Below, piece after piece: positions 44,531 to 54,005 of a DNA stretch of 64,000 nucleotides. The DNA lies in assembly GCA_004555265.1 (NCBI GenBank), contig SFIQ01000004.1:74043-138042 (forward strand), written 5' to 3'. Made by a program: the position numbers and the translations under genes. The stretch is from Ruminococcus sp. GTDB taxonomy: Bacteria; Bacillota; Clostridia; Oscillospirales; Acutalibacteraceae. A model generated the notes under the pieces. That model was not told the origin of the DNA and did no database searches. It saw nothing but the letters and a program-made list of their open reading frames with translations. Position 1 is the first letter of the stretch; each line of letters begins with the position of its first letter.

Positions 44531-44953
44531 ATGGTATATTTAGAAAAACTGAAAAAAATAAAACCGCAAGCTGACTCGATTGCCGACCGCCGCCCGCTTT
44601 TACAAAAGGGGATAAGTGCGGTGATTTGCATTTTGTTTTTTGTTGTCTTATTTTTGTTGTTTACTGTCAGCGTATTGGATACGGACAAAACTGTGTCCGA
44701 AAGCGAAAACCGTACCTTAGCAAAAATGCCGCATATGACCCGGCAGACCTTGACAGACGGCACTTTTGCAAAGGATTTTGACACATATTTTGCCGACACA
44801 TTCCCGTGGCGGGAAGGGTTTTTAAGCATAAATCAAAAAATATCCGCATTTTTCAGCGGCACAAGAAGTGCAAATGATGTAGTGCTTGTGGAAAAAGGCG
44901 AAAAAGATGATTTTGCAGGGCAGGATATGGATTATGAAGACGAAACTTATTAA
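44531..44953 (+). CDS. Short DHHW/AlgX-like N-terminal protein, partner of MBOAT
   Basis: 140 aa from ATG 44531 (AAGGG, 7 bases; ATG 44528 also possible). A membrane helix (about 24-48) is followed by SESENRTLAKMPHMTRQ, then FDTYFADTFPWREGFLSIN (about 85-103), the usual first part of DHHW or AlgX/DltD-like acyl-transfer partners. Those are normally 350-450 aa with a later catalytic domain; here the protein ends in an acidic tail soon after. It is either a naturally short form or a truncated copy. It starts about 10 bases after the MBOAT gene. Confidence 0.7.
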   Translation: MVYLEKLKKIKPQADSIADRRPLLQKGISAVICILFFVVLFLLFTVSVLDTDKTVSESENRTLAKMPHMTRQTLTDGTFAKDFDTYFADTFPWREGFLSINQKISAFFSGTRSANDVVLVEKGEKDDFAGQDMDYEDETY

Positions 44954-44965
44954 TGGGGTGATACT

Positions 44966-46396
44966 ATGAAATACGATGTTGCGGTTGTCGGCGCAGGCGT
45001 TGTCGGTGCATTGATTTCCCGCGAGCTGTCGAAGTACGACATTCGTGTGGCTCTGTTGGAAAAATGCAACGATGTTGCCATGGGCACGACGAAAGCAAAC
45101 AGCGCGATTGTGCACGGCGGCTTTGATGCGGCAAACGGTACGCTCAAAGCCAAACTCAATGTGCGCGGAACGGAATTGATGCCGAAACTGTGTGCGGATA
45201 TGGCGGTGCCGTATCGAAACAACGGCTCACTTGTGTTGGCGTTTTCCGAAGAGGAAATGGAACATGTGCGCACACTGTATGAACGCGGCGTGAAAAACGG
45301 CGTGCCGAAACTGTCGGTGCTTGACAAAGCGCAGGTGAAAGCGTTAGAGCCGCATGTCAGCGACGAGGTCGTCGGTGCGTTGCTTTCCGAAACGGCAGGC
45401 ATTGTTTGCCCGTATGAATTAACGATTGCGGCAACCGAGGTTGCTGTGACAAATGGTGTGGAATTTATCCGCAACTGCGCAGTAGAAGCGATAAATGTTA
45501 CTGCGGACGGGTTTTTGCTTGCAACAACGCAAGGCGAAATATCTGCAAAATATGTAGTAAATGCCGCGGGAATTCATACAGATGATATTGCCCGTATGAT
45601 TGGTGATGACAGCATTTCTTTGGTTGCGCGTAAAGGCGAGTATTATCTTTTGGATAAGTCTTTCGGCTTTATGGCAGACCACACGATTTTCCAATGCCCC
45701 AACAAAATGGGCAAAGGTGTTCTCGTCACACCGACTGTGGATGGGAACTTGCTTATCGGTCCTTCTGCTTTGGATGTGGAGGATAAGGAAGATGTGGATA
45801 CTACGCCGCAGGGGTTAGAATTTATTGTGGAAAAGGCAAAAAAGAGTGTGCCGACTTTAAACATTCGCGGCGCGATTACGTCGTTTGCCGGTATGCGTGC
45901 ACACCCTGTGACCGATGACTTTATTATTGGCTTCTCTGCGAAAAATGATTGCTTCTTGAATGTGGCTGGTATCGAGTCTCCCGGTCTTTCGGCGGCGCCT
46001 GCGATTGCGGAAATGGTCGCGGGATTGCTCAAAGAAAAAGCTGATTGGCAAGAAAAGAAAGACTGTGTTTTGACGAGAAAAGCGCCTGTGCGCTTCCGCC
46101 ATATGACGAAATCCGAACGAGAAGCACTGATTGCCAAGAACAAAGCCTACGGCAGAATTATTTGCCGCTGTGAAACGATTACAGAGGGCGAAATTCTTGA
46201 TGCGATACACGCGCCCGCGGGTGCGCGCGATGTGGACGGCGTGAAACGACGCACGCGTGCGGGTATGGGCAGATGTCAAGGCGGTTTCTGTGGCTCGAAA
46301 GTGGTTGAAATTTTATCGCGCGAGTTAAATATGCCGATGAATGAGATTACCAAATTCGGCGGGAATTCCAAAATTCTGTTTGAGAAAACGAAGTGA
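44966..46396 (+). CDS. GlpA-like FAD-dependent oxidoreductase with C-terminal [2Fe-2S] domain
   Basis: 476 aa. The FAD Rossmann motif is VAVVGAGVVGALISREL (about 5-21); TTKANSAIVHGGFD (about 46-59) and GIESPGLSAAPAIAEM (about 332-347) match the glycerol-3-phosphate dehydrogenase/DAO family. The C-terminal BFD-like domain has CRCETI (about 396) and GRCQGGFCG (about 429-437) cysteines. With the two following genes it forms the GlpA/GlpB/DUF1667 trio seen in clostridia, likely an anaerobic glycerol-3-phosphate dehydrogenase; the substrate is inferred. Confidence 0.88.
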   Translation: MKYDVAVVGAGVVGALISRELSKYDIRVALLEKCNDVAMGTTKANSAIVHGGFDAANGTLKAKLNVRGTELMPKLCADMAVPYRNNGSLVLAFSEEEMEHVRTLYERGVKNGVPKLSVLDKAQVKALEPHVSDEVVGALLSETAGIVCPYELTIAATEVAVTNGVEFIRNCAVEAINVTADGFLLATTQGEISAKYVVNAAGIHTDDIARMIGDDSISLVARKGEYYLLDKSFGFMADHTIFQCPNKMGKGVLVTPTVDGNLLIGPSALDVEDKEDVDTTPQGLEFIVEKAKKSVPTLNIRGAITSFAGMRAHPVTDDFIIGFSAKNDCFLNVAGIESPGLSAAPAIAEMVAGLLKEKADWQEKKDCVLTRKAPVRFRHMTKSEREALIAKNKAYGRIICRCETITEGEILDAIHAPAGARDVDGVKRRTRAGMGRCQGGFCGSKVVEILSRELNMPMNEITKFGGNSKILFEKTK

Positions 46397-46406
46397 GGTG
46401 TGAACA

Positions 46407-47663
46407 ATGCTCGAATATGATTTAGTTGTGGTCGGCGGCGGCCCTGCCGGTATGGCGGCGGCGCTCGCGGCGCACGAAGAAGGAATTGAAAAAATTATCG
46501 TTTTAGAGCGTGCAGATACGCTCGGCGGCATTTTGGAGCAGTGTATTCACACGGGTTTCGGGCTCCACTATTTCGGCGAAGAACTGTCCGGTCCCGAATA
46601 CGCGGGCAGATTTATTGAGGAACTCTACAAAACCGATATTGATGTCAAGGTAGACACCATGGTTTTGGATATTTCCGCAGATAATGTTGTAACGGCTGTC
46701 AATAACTTTGACGGACTTTTAACCATTCAGGCAAAGGCGATTGTGCTTGCCATGGGATGCCGCGAACGTCCGAGAGGGGCACTGTCGATTGCCGGCAGTC
46801 GTGCTTCGGGCATTATGACGGCGGGCACCGCACAGAAATATGTAAATTTGGATGGATATATGCCCGGCAAAACGGTGGTCATCCTCGGTTCGGGGGACAT
46901 CGGCTTGATTATGGCACGCCGTATGACCTTAGAGGGTGCAAAGGTAAAAGCCGTTTGCGAGTTAATGCCGTATTCAGGCGGTTTGACGCGCAATATCGTC
47001 CAGTGCTTGGAGGATTTCGGGATTCCGCTTCGCCTTTCCTGCACGGTCGTAGCAACGCACGGCAAAGAGCGTTTGGAGGGCGTAACCGTCGCCAATGTGG
47101 ACGAGCATTTAAAGCCGATTCCCGGTACGGAGGAATATATTCCGTGTGACACCTTAATGCTTTCCGTTGGCTTGATTCCCGAAAATGAACTTTCCAAAAA
47201 CGCGGGCATTCAGCTTGATACCGTGACAAACGGTCCTGTGGTGGATGAATACCGCGAAACCTCGCACAAAGGTGTGTTTGCCTGTGGTAATGTGTTGCAG
47301 GTGCACGATTTGGTGGACTTCGTAACGGAAGAAAGCAAACTGGCGGGGAAAGGTGCGGCAAAATTCATTAAAGGCGAAAAGCAAGAGAACGGCGTGGTAC
47401 ATACCAAAGGTGAAAATGGGGTACGCTATATCGTGCCGCAAAATATCAACCGCGCAACGGATAACGATGTAAAGTTGTATTTCCGCGTCGGTCGGGTGCT
47501 TGAAAATGTTACCCTGACCGTCACCTGCGGCGATGCAGTTTTGCTCTCCAAGAAAAAGCGTAAGATGACACCCGGCGAAATGGAGTATATTACATTAAAG
47601 GCGGAGGTCATTGCCAAATTACCCGCCGACAGCACGCTGGTTGTCAGCACAAAGGAGGCGTAA
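46407..47663 (+). CDS. FAD/NAD(P)-dependent oxidoreductase, second subunit of the GlpA-like complex
   Basis: 418 aa. FAD motif VVVGGGPAGMAAALAA (about 7-22); an internal NAD(P) Rossmann motif TVVILGSGDIGLIMARRM (about 156-173); and FACGNVLQVHDLVD near 288-301. CIHTGFGLHYFG (about 46-57) contains a conserved Cys. It starts 10 bases after the GlpA-like gene. Probably passes electrons between the flavin subunit and NAD or another carrier. Confidence 0.88.
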   Translation: MLEYDLVVVGGGPAGMAAALAAHEEGIEKIIVLERADTLGGILEQCIHTGFGLHYFGEELSGPEYAGRFIEELYKTDIDVKVDTMVLDISADNVVTAVNNFDGLLTIQAKAIVLAMGCRERPRGALSIAGSRASGIMTAGTAQKYVNLDGYMPGKTVVILGSGDIGLIMARRMTLEGAKVKAVCELMPYSGGLTRNIVQCLEDFGIPLRLSCTVVATHGKERLEGVTVANVDEHLKPIPGTEEYIPCDTLMLSVGLIPENELSKNAGIQLDTVTNGPVVDEYRETSHKGVFACGNVLQVHDLVDFVTEESKLAGKGAAKFIKGEKQENGVVHTKGENGVRYIVPQNINRATDNDVKLYFRVGRVLENVTLTVTCGDAVLLSKKKRKMTPGEMEYITLKAEVIAKLPADSTLVVSTKEA

Positions 47664-47666
47664 CGC

Positions 47667-48026
47667 ATGGAAAAAAGAGATTTGATTTGCGTTTCCTGCC
47701 CGATAGGTTGCGCAATTACCGTAGAATTGGATGACAACGGACAGGTGATTTCCGTAACGGGGAACACCTGCAAGCGCGGCGACAGCTACGCACGCCAGGA
47801 ATGCACACACCCCGAACGGATGCTGACTTCGACTGTCAAGGTCGAGGGCGGGCGACTGCCGGTTGTACCCGTGAAATCGAGTGTTCCCGTGCCAAAGGAA
47901 ATGCTGTTTGACTGTATGTCCGAAATCAACAAGGTTACGGTGAAAGCACCTGTAAAAATCGGGGATGTGGTACTCAAAAATATTTTGAATACCGGTGCAG
48001 ATATCGTCGCAACCAACGAAGTGTAA
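47667..48026 (+). CDS. DUF1667 iron-sulfur-like small subunit
   Basis: 119 aa. ICVSCPIGCAITVE (about 8-21) and GNTCKRGDSYARQE (about 32-45) give a C-x2-C-x3-C ... C pattern typical of DUF1667, thought to carry a cluster or bind metal in this redox complex. The middle TVKVEGGRLPVVPVKSS and the end VVLKNILNTGADIVATNEV are family-typical. It follows the previous gene by 3 bases. Confidence 0.88.
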   Translation: MEKRDLICVSCPIGCAITVELDDNGQVISVTGNTCKRGDSYARQECTHPERMLTSTVKVEGGRLPVVPVKSSVPVPKEMLFDCMSEINKVTVKAPVKIGDVVLKNILNTGADIVATNEV

Positions 48027-48044
48027 CAAGGGAGAATAAATTGA

Positions 48045-48092
48045 AAAACGGGGGCAGTCGGCACATATTGGGTGCGCGGCTTCCCCCGTTTT
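48045..48092 (+). terminator. Likely terminator after the redox trio
   Basis: AAAACGGGGG...CCCCCGTTTT arms (48045-48054 with 48083-48092) around a GC-rich loop. The T run is short. Confidence 0.65.
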
Positions 48093-48113
48093 GTATGTTT
48101 AGGAGGATGTGTT

Positions 48114-49055
48114 GTGAAAGAGAAAAGAAAAATGCGGCGTACTCGCGTTGCTTTGTGTGTGGTATCGGTCTGCTTGCTTTTGTGTGTCTTTGCGGTTTGC
48201 GTGCTTTCTTTTCAGTTGAGGCGTGTGAATTTGTTTTCAAAAAACATTACTTTAAGTGACACATGGATTTTAAACAGCCGTACGGAAAGTGAAACGGCAG
48301 TATTTCAAAATGAATTACCGAGTATGGTATATTCCGAAGAAATTTATATGCAATACGATAATATGGTAGATAAATTTTTAGAGTTCGAAAGCGAGCAGGA
48401 ATCATTGCGGGAGTACATAGATGCATTTCAAAAAGCATTGCGCTGTAAAACGCTTTCTGTTCCGCATTTGCAACAAGGCGACGCTCTGCCGAACGGTTGT
48501 GAGGCGGTCTGCGCAACGATGTTGCTCCAATATAACGGATTTTCTGTTTCCCCGGAAACATTTGTAGATGCGTATTTGCCTTGTGAACAGGTTAAAATCC
48601 GTTGGGGTTGCCGATACGGTCCGAACCCCGCAAAAGCCTATGCAGGTAACCCGCGTAGCACAAAGGGCGGGTGGGGCTGTTTTGCGCCGGTGATTACAGA
48701 TGCTCTAAATGCTTATTTACCGGAAGGGTATTATGCAGTCGATTTGACGGGCAAAAGCTTGCAGGAATTGTCTGCAAGGTATGTGGCGGCGGATATCCCC
48801 GTAGCCGTTTGGGTTACACAGGATATGACGCCGATTGAAAAAGCCTATCAATGGCAGTCCTATGATAAAACGGAAACCTATCTCTATCCCGTTAACCAGC
48901 ACTGTATGGTGCTCTGTGGTTTTGATGATGAAAATTACTATTTTTCCGATCCTCTTTCAGCAGAGTCTACCGTCATTTTTCCAATGAAAACAGCAGAAGA
49001 AATTTTTAAATCAATGGGCACACAGGCTGTTGCTATTCTAAAAACCGCAGAATAA
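48114..49055 (+). CDS. Membrane-anchored C39-like peptidase
   Basis: 313 aa from GTG 48114 (AGGAGG at 48101-48106); the frame opens earlier but across the terminator. One membrane helix (about 11-34), a linker, then a papain-like C39_2 domain: the active-site region is GDALPNGCEAVCATMLLQY (about 123-141, Cys130) and the His is in YPVNQHCMVLCGFDDENYYF (about 260-279). Such proteins act at the cell surface; the substrate is unknown. A strong terminator follows. Confidence 0.85.
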   Translation: MKEKRKMRRTRVALCVVSVCLLLCVFAVCVLSFQLRRVNLFSKNITLSDTWILNSRTESETAVFQNELPSMVYSEEIYMQYDNMVDKFLEFESEQESLREYIDAFQKALRCKTLSVPHLQQGDALPNGCEAVCATMLLQYNGFSVSPETFVDAYLPCEQVKIRWGCRYGPNPAKAYAGNPRSTKGGWGCFAPVITDALNAYLPEGYYAVDLTGKSLQELSARYVAADIPVAVWVTQDMTPIEKAYQWQSYDKTETYLYPVNQHCMVLCGFDDENYYFSDPLSAESTVIFPMKTAEEIFKSMGTQAVAILKTAE

Positions 49056-49072
49056 ATATTCAAAAAACAATA

Positions 49073-49100
49073 CGGGAACAGTCAATGCAGACTGTTCCCG
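49073..49100 (+). terminator. Rho-independent terminator
   Basis: A perfect 11-bp stem (49073-49083 with 49090-49100) and short T-rich tail, between convergent genes. Confidence 0.85.
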
Positions 49101-49121
49101 TTTACTATTTCCTTTTGAATT

Positions 49122-51128
49122 TTAGAATTCCTCAGCGCGTTTACGGCGAATGCCGATACAAAGCGCGCTCACAGCGGCGGCAATCGGTAACAGGGCAAAG
49201 GGGAGAACGGTTTTTGCCTTTCCCTGTGTCTTCGGAATATTGTCTTGTGCGGTCGGCGTGCCGCTTTGCGCGTCGGCAGTTGTTTCCGTATCAGAGTTCG
49301 TTGTATTCGTATTTTCGGTGTTTCGCTCTGTTCTGCCTAAGTCCTTGCTTTCGGTAAAGTCCGCAGCGGTAATTAAATACGAATACTTTGCCGCGTCTGC
49401 GTTTGACAGTGGCGTAAAGGTAAAGGTTTTACTTTTTAACTGTGTTTGATTATTAAACAGCGTGTAAATTACCGATATATCAAACGGCGTATCGCAATCC
49501 ACGATTTCGTGGACGGGCAGGGTAATGTATCCTGTTTCGCCTGCGGCAATCCTAGTCAGCGCATTCGGCTTTATTTCTATATTCGCGCCGTTTACCTGAA
49601 CAAAGCGAACGGCTATGTCATATTCCGACGACAGATTGCATATCAACAGTTTTTGGTCTGCCGCGCTGTGATACCCCGGCGCCGTGCTGTCAAAGCGGAT
49701 ATATAGGCTGTCTATGGGGTTTTGCGCGGAATTAAACTGCGGGAACTTGCTGTCTGAAAAAACATTTTGAATTGCGTCCGTAAAGAAAAAGGCTTTGACA
49801 AAATCAACCGTGTACGGGTCAAACACATACATACCGTGGAACTGCCCGTTGACAAACCAAGTATTATCCGGCAAGTATGCTGTCGTTGCGTCCACATTGC
49901 GCTCGGGAGAAATGTGTAAATGCTTGTTGTTTTGGCAAATTGTCCCTTGTGCGGTGTAGCTTGATGGGAAACGGCCGTCAAACGGTGCGCAGGTTGCGCC
50001 GGAGGAGGTAACGGTATCAATAATATAGTCGGAATTGATATTGCTGCCCGTCACATTCTCGTGTCCGTAATTCGTAATAATCGCAATGTTGGTACCTGCG
50101 TTTTGCGCACGGCACAGTCCGTCCGACATATGCTGCATCGCGCCGTAATGGAATGCGTCCGATGCCGCAATGATTTCGGCATTTTCTATCGGGTCTAACC
50201 GTTTTTCTTTGGCTTCTTCATAGACTGCAAGCGGGCAGAAATCCCAAATACTCGGAATATATTTGATGAAATCGACAATATACCGCTCGCAAAGGTCGGT
50301 GAGCACCGCATTCAAATTTTCATAGCCGATGTATTTTATCAGCCATTCAAATTCTTCTTCCGTCCCCATGGCAAGCTCCACAAATTCCAATATGGTTGCA
50401 TAATTCAAATTCAGCGGATTTCCGCACAAAGGGTCACCGACCATGGTTGTACCGCCGATGGCAGGGACATCTAAAATCACTTTGCGTGCGTCGCCCTTCC
50501 AGCCGTAATAATAAAGGTAGGAAGCGCCGCATTGTCCGCCGTGACTCAGCCCGAAAATATCGACCTGTTGTGCATCTGTCAAGGCTTTGACTTCCTGTAT
50601 AAATTCGTCGATTGCCTTTGCATAGGCAATTTGCCCTTTTCGCCAATCAAAATGGAAAATAAAAACATTGTCAGCGCCGCGCTCTGCTTCTACCATGGCA
50701 ACAAGCTCTTTTTCGGCAATTAGGTCTTCCTCGCCGTTTGCGCGAAGCGTAGAAACACGCGCTTGCTCTGCAGACTGAATATGCGGAACAACATTGTATT
50801 TTGAGGTGCCGTCAGGATTGCAGGCAATCGGCTCTAAGGTTTCCAATAAAATTCCGCCGAGAATATCCACAAGTTGCGTGGTATCTCCCGCAAAGGTTGC
50901 ACCGGCAGTCCCCGCAATTTTAGGCAGAGCCTCCACAATACGGTCTTTTACTTTGGAAAAGTCCAATCCCCAAACCTGTTTGCCTGAGTCCGCATCGTCC
51001 AAACGCGGTCCGCTGTACCCTTGTAAAACAATGAAAGGGGTTGTGTCTTTTTCCGCGGCAAAGGCGGAATAAGGCATAAAGGATACCATCAGTAAGACGA
51101 CTAAAAAGACCGAAACCACTTTTTTCAT
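49122..51128 (-). CDS. Surface-anchored alpha/beta hydrolase (lipase-like)
   Basis: 668 aa. The signal peptide (about 1-25, ending AFA) precedes an alpha/beta hydrolase domain: IVLQGYSGPRLDD (about 33-45), HFDWRKGQ (about 167) and the nucleophile elbow DIFGLSHGGQCGASY (about 196-210, Ser in GLSHGG). A beta-rich region (about 470-610), then a Thr/Asn/Glu-rich stalk, a C-terminal membrane helix and a basic RRKRAEEF tail complete a cell-surface anchor. GGGAGGG lies before the ATG. Likely a lipase or esterase facing outwards; the substrate is unknown. Confidence 0.8.
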   Translation of the reverse strand: MKKVVSVFLVVLLMVSFMPYSAFAAEKDTTPFIVLQGYSGPRLDDADSGKQVWGLDFSKVKDRIVEALPKIAGTAGATFAGDTTQLVDILGGILLETLEPIACNPDGTSKYNVVPHIQSAEQARVSTLRANGEEDLIAEKELVAMVEAERGADNVFIFHFDWRKGQIAYAKAIDEFIQEVKALTDAQQVDIFGLSHGGQCGASYLYYYGWKGDARKVILDVPAIGGTTMVGDPLCGNPLNLNYATILEFVELAMGTEEEFEWLIKYIGYENLNAVLTDLCERYIVDFIKYIPSIWDFCPLAVYEEAKEKRLDPIENAEIIAASDAFHYGAMQHMSDGLCRAQNAGTNIAIITNYGHENVTGSNINSDYIIDTVTSSGATCAPFDGRFPSSYTAQGTICQNNKHLHISPERNVDATTAYLPDNTWFVNGQFHGMYVFDPYTVDFVKAFFFTDAIQNVFSDSKFPQFNSAQNPIDSLYIRFDSTAPGYHSAADQKLLICNLSSEYDIAVRFVQVNGANIEIKPNALTRIAAGETGYITLPVHEIVDCDTPFDISVIYTLFNNQTQLKSKTFTFTPLSNADAAKYSYLITAADFTESKDLGRTERNTENTNTTNSDTETTADAQSGTPTAQDNIPKTQGKAKTVLPFALLPIAAAVSALCIGIRRKRAEEF

Positions 51129-51191
51129 TTGTAAAGCCCTCCCTGTTAAAAATGCATAAAAATATATATTTATTTTTAAAAATACAGTATA

Positions 51192-51220
51192 ATATTACCA
51201 CATAGAACGCGTGCTGTCAA
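51192..51220 (-). promoter_or_regulatory. Sigma-A promoter of the surface hydrolase
   Basis: Minus strand perfect TTGACA (51215-51220), 17 bases, TAATAT (51192-51197). Confidence 0.7.
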
Positions 51221-51247
51221 TTTACAATGATGTAGGCGGTTGTTGAT

Positions 51248-51276
51248 TTGAAATTCATTACAGAATATGCTATAAT
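51248..51276 (+). promoter_or_regulatory. Sigma-A promoter of the fucosidase gene
   Basis: TTGAAA (51248-51253), 17 bases, perfect TATAAT (51271-51276); divergent from the hydrolase promoter. Confidence 0.75.
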
Positions 51277-51314
51277 ATACAAAAGAATATCATTTTAACA
51301 AATGAGGGAAATCT

Positions 51315-52754
51315 ATGGAACAAAGCGTACAGCTTGCGGCAAAGGTTGTGCCTTCACCGCGGCAGTTAGCATGGCAAAAAATGGAGTTTTATGCCTTTTG
51401 CCATTTCGGAATGAATACCTTTACAGGCAAAGAATGGGGCGACGGCACAGCGTCCCCCGCGTTGTTTCACCCGACGGATTTTGATGCAGACCAATGGGCA
51501 AAAGCGGTTAAATCCGCGGGTATGCGCGGGCTGATTTTGACTTGTAAGCATCACGACGGTTTTTGTCTTTGGCCGAGCAAATATACCGAGTATTCCGTCA
51601 AAAACAGTCCGTTTCGCGACGGGCAGGGCGATGTTGTCAAAGAGGTTGCCGAGGCTTGTAAAAATAACGGGCTGAAATTCGGCGTTTATCTTTCCCCGTG
51701 GGACAGACACGAGCAAACCTATGGGCAGGGCGAACCGTATAATACCTATTACAAAAATCAACTGCGGGAGTTGCTGACCGAGTACGGCGACCTGTTCTGC
51801 ATTTGGTTGGACGGCGCTTGCGGTGAGGGCAAAAACGGGAAAGTACAAAAATATGATTGGCAAGGGTATTATGCGGTAATGCGAGAGTTACAGCCCAATG
51901 CCGTGATTTGTATCAGCGGACCGGATGTGCGCTGGATCGGTAACGAGGCGGGTGTTTGCCGCAAATCTGAATGGAGCGTAGTGCCGTCTTGGCTTTCTGT
52001 CAATGAATTTATAGCGGAAAAATCGCAGAAATCCGATGATAAAAACTTCGCCAAAAAGCACAACGCAATGACGCTGGATTTGGGCTCACGCAAAGCCATA
52101 AAAGGGGAAACGGATTTGATTTGGTATCCTGCGGAAGTGGATACTTCCATTCGTCCCGGTTGGTTTTACCATGAAAATGAGGACGGCAAGGTCAAATCCA
52201 TTGACAAACTCTATAAAATTTACTTGAATTCCGTGGGTGGCAACGCCTCGTTGCTTTTGAATATCCCACCCGATAAAACGGGTAAAATCCATGCGGAGGA
52301 CGCCATGGTTTTGGACTCGTTCGGGCGACTGTTAAAGCGTGAATTCCCTGAAAACCGGTTTGAAAACGCGCGTGCAACTTCCACCAGTGAACTGGACAAT
52401 GAACACCGTGCCGCATTTGCATTGTCCGACGACGAAAACTTTTGGCAGGCGGCTTTGGACGATGAAACCCCGGAATTGATTGTGGATTTTGGTAAGGAAA
52501 CAGCATTTGACAGCGTTATTTTGCAGGAAAATATTGCCACGGGACAACAAATTGAAGAATTTGATTTGTTCATACAGAAAAAGGGGAGCAATCGTTGGAA
52601 ACGCGTCGGAAAATATACCGTCATCGGCTATAAACGCATTTGTCGGCTGAAAAAGGCGTACACAACGCGAAAAATCCGCATTCGAATCCGTTCCCACCGC
52701 GGCAAAGCAACTTTATTGCATATATCGGCATATAAACGAGATGCGATTTTATAA
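51315..52754 (+). CDS. Alpha-L-fucosidase, GH29
   Basis: 479 aa, no signal peptide, so it probably works on imported fucosides. GH29 barrel: CHFGMNTFTGKEWGDG (about 29-44), LTCKHHDGFCLWPSKYT (about 75-91), GVYLSPWDRHE (about 123-133) and nucleophile Asp166 in FCIWLDGACGEG. The C-terminal region (about 350-479) looks like an F5/8-type sugar-binding beta domain. It is a single-gene transcript. Confidence 0.93.
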   Translation: MEQSVQLAAKVVPSPRQLAWQKMEFYAFCHFGMNTFTGKEWGDGTASPALFHPTDFDADQWAKAVKSAGMRGLILTCKHHDGFCLWPSKYTEYSVKNSPFRDGQGDVVKEVAEACKNNGLKFGVYLSPWDRHEQTYGQGEPYNTYYKNQLRELLTEYGDLFCIWLDGACGEGKNGKVQKYDWQGYYAVMRELQPNAVICISGPDVRWIGNEAGVCRKSEWSVVPSWLSVNEFIAEKSQKSDDKNFAKKHNAMTLDLGSRKAIKGETDLIWYPAEVDTSIRPGWFYHENEDGKVKSIDKLYKIYLNSVGGNASLLLNIPPDKTGKIHAEDAMVLDSFGRLLKREFPENRFENARATSTSELDNEHRAAFALSDDENFWQAALDDETPELIVDFGKETAFDSVILQENIATGQQIEEFDLFIQKKGSNRWKRVGKYTVIGYKRICRLKKAYTTRKIRIRIRSHRGKATLLHISAYKRDAIL

Positions 52755-53063
52755 GCACACTTTTTTATATTCAAAAATCATCTGAAAATGCAGTTTGACT
52801 TGCAAAGTGCTTTACATGTAAAGGTATATGCTTGTCAAAAAGGAAAATCCTTGTAAAGTGGTTTGCTTTACAAGGATTTCGACTTTTTCAAGGCCAAAAA
52901 TGTTCAAAAATCAAAGTTTTTAACATTATGAACAGAGTTTTGAACATTTTAATCGTTGAAAATTTAGCTTCAAAATTTGAAAAATAGTGAATATTTATCT
53001 ATCATTTTTGCATATTTTTGAATTTTTTTTGCAGTTTTTCCTGAAAAATCCTGCAAAAACGGT
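52755..53063. other. AT-rich intergenic region with two inverted repeats, no gene
   Basis: First repeat: a 14-bp perfect stem 52845-52858 with 52866-52879 followed by T-rich sequence, likely the fucosidase terminator. Second: a 13-bp perfect inverted repeat AAAATGTTCAAAA (52897-52909) with 52938-52950, 28 bases apart, with a further TGAACA between them; it could be an operator or a loose hairpin. The rest is A/T runs. Confidence 0.6.
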
Positions 53064-53774
53064 TTACCAACCGTCAATTCCGCCGCGTTCTAAGGCGCCG
53101 ACAATCTTTTTGCGTAGGGCGGGGTAGTCTTTTTCAAGCGTAGCAAGCAATTCTTTGACCGTCTGGCGTTCGGTTACTTTGTCGGCAGGACATTTGCTTT
53201 TTACAACGGGTAAATTCAGCCGCCGCGCCGCCGCTGAAACCTCTTTTTCCATTGTGAATACCAATGGACGAATTAGATATAAATCTTTATTGGAAAGGTA
53301 GGAAACAGGGGAGAAACAACCGATTTGCCCGCCGCGCAGTAGGTTTATCATAAATGTTTCTGCCGCGTCATCCAAATGATGTCCCAAAGCGACTTTGTTG
53401 CAGCCGTTTTCTTTTGCGGTGTCATGCAAAATCCCGCGGCGCATTTTGGCACACAGACTGCACGGATTTTTCTCTTGCCGCGTGACAAAAATCACTTCCC
53501 ACAAATTGGTGGGTTTTACAATGTATTCGACTTGTAGGTCTTTGCAGAGCGTTTCCACCGCCGAAAAATCTCCGGGTACACCGCCAAACTGATAATCGAG
53601 TGTGATCGCCACCACTTCAAAATGTTTTGGATAAAACGCCCGTAGGCGCGAAAGAGCAGATAAAAGCACCAGCGAGTCTTTGCCGCCCGAAACCCCGACG
53701 GCAATACGGTCGCCTTCCTCTATCATATTATATTTATCCACCGCGGCGCGGCAAAGGCTGAGTACGCGTTTCAT
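53064..53774 (-). CDS. TtcA-like tRNA 2-thiolation protein
   Basis: 236 aa. PP-loop ATPase with GVSGGKDSLVLL (about 27-38), then CSLCAKMRRG (about 106-115) with the C-x2-C iron-sulfur ligands, GHHLDDAAETFMINLLRGG (about 131-149) and a third Cys in KSKCPADK. The family thiolates C32 (TtcA) or other tRNA positions; the exact target is not certain. Confidence 0.9.
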   Translation of the reverse strand: MKRVLSLCRAAVDKYNMIEEGDRIAVGVSGGKDSLVLLSALSRLRAFYPKHFEVVAITLDYQFGGVPGDFSAVETLCKDLQVEYIVKPTNLWEVIFVTRQEKNPCSLCAKMRRGILHDTAKENGCNKVALGHHLDDAAETFMINLLRGGQIGCFSPVSYLSNKDLYLIRPLVFTMEKEVSAAARRLNLPVVKSKCPADKVTERQTVKELLATLEKDYPALRKKIVGALERGGIDGW

Positions 53775-53931
53775 AAAAAAACCTCCGAATTCGTACTTAT
53801 TTTACCGTAAAACAACGATTTCGTAAACAGAAAACGCAAAAATAATGTTTGAGTAAAGTGTATAAAAATACGAGAAATACAGAGAAAATAAGAGAAAATA
53901 CCTTTGCGCATTAAAATTTTCAAAAAAGTTG

Positions 53932-53960
53932 TTGACGAATTCTTGTTCTCGTGGTAAACT
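53932..53960 (+). promoter_or_regulatory. Sigma-A promoter of rplM-rpsI
   Basis: TTGACG (53932-53937), 17 bases, TAAACT (53955-53960), about 46 bases before rplM. Confidence 0.75.
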
Positions 53961-54005
53961 ATTCGAGCAATTAAGAAAAACAAATGGAACACGGAGGTTA
54001 TGTTT

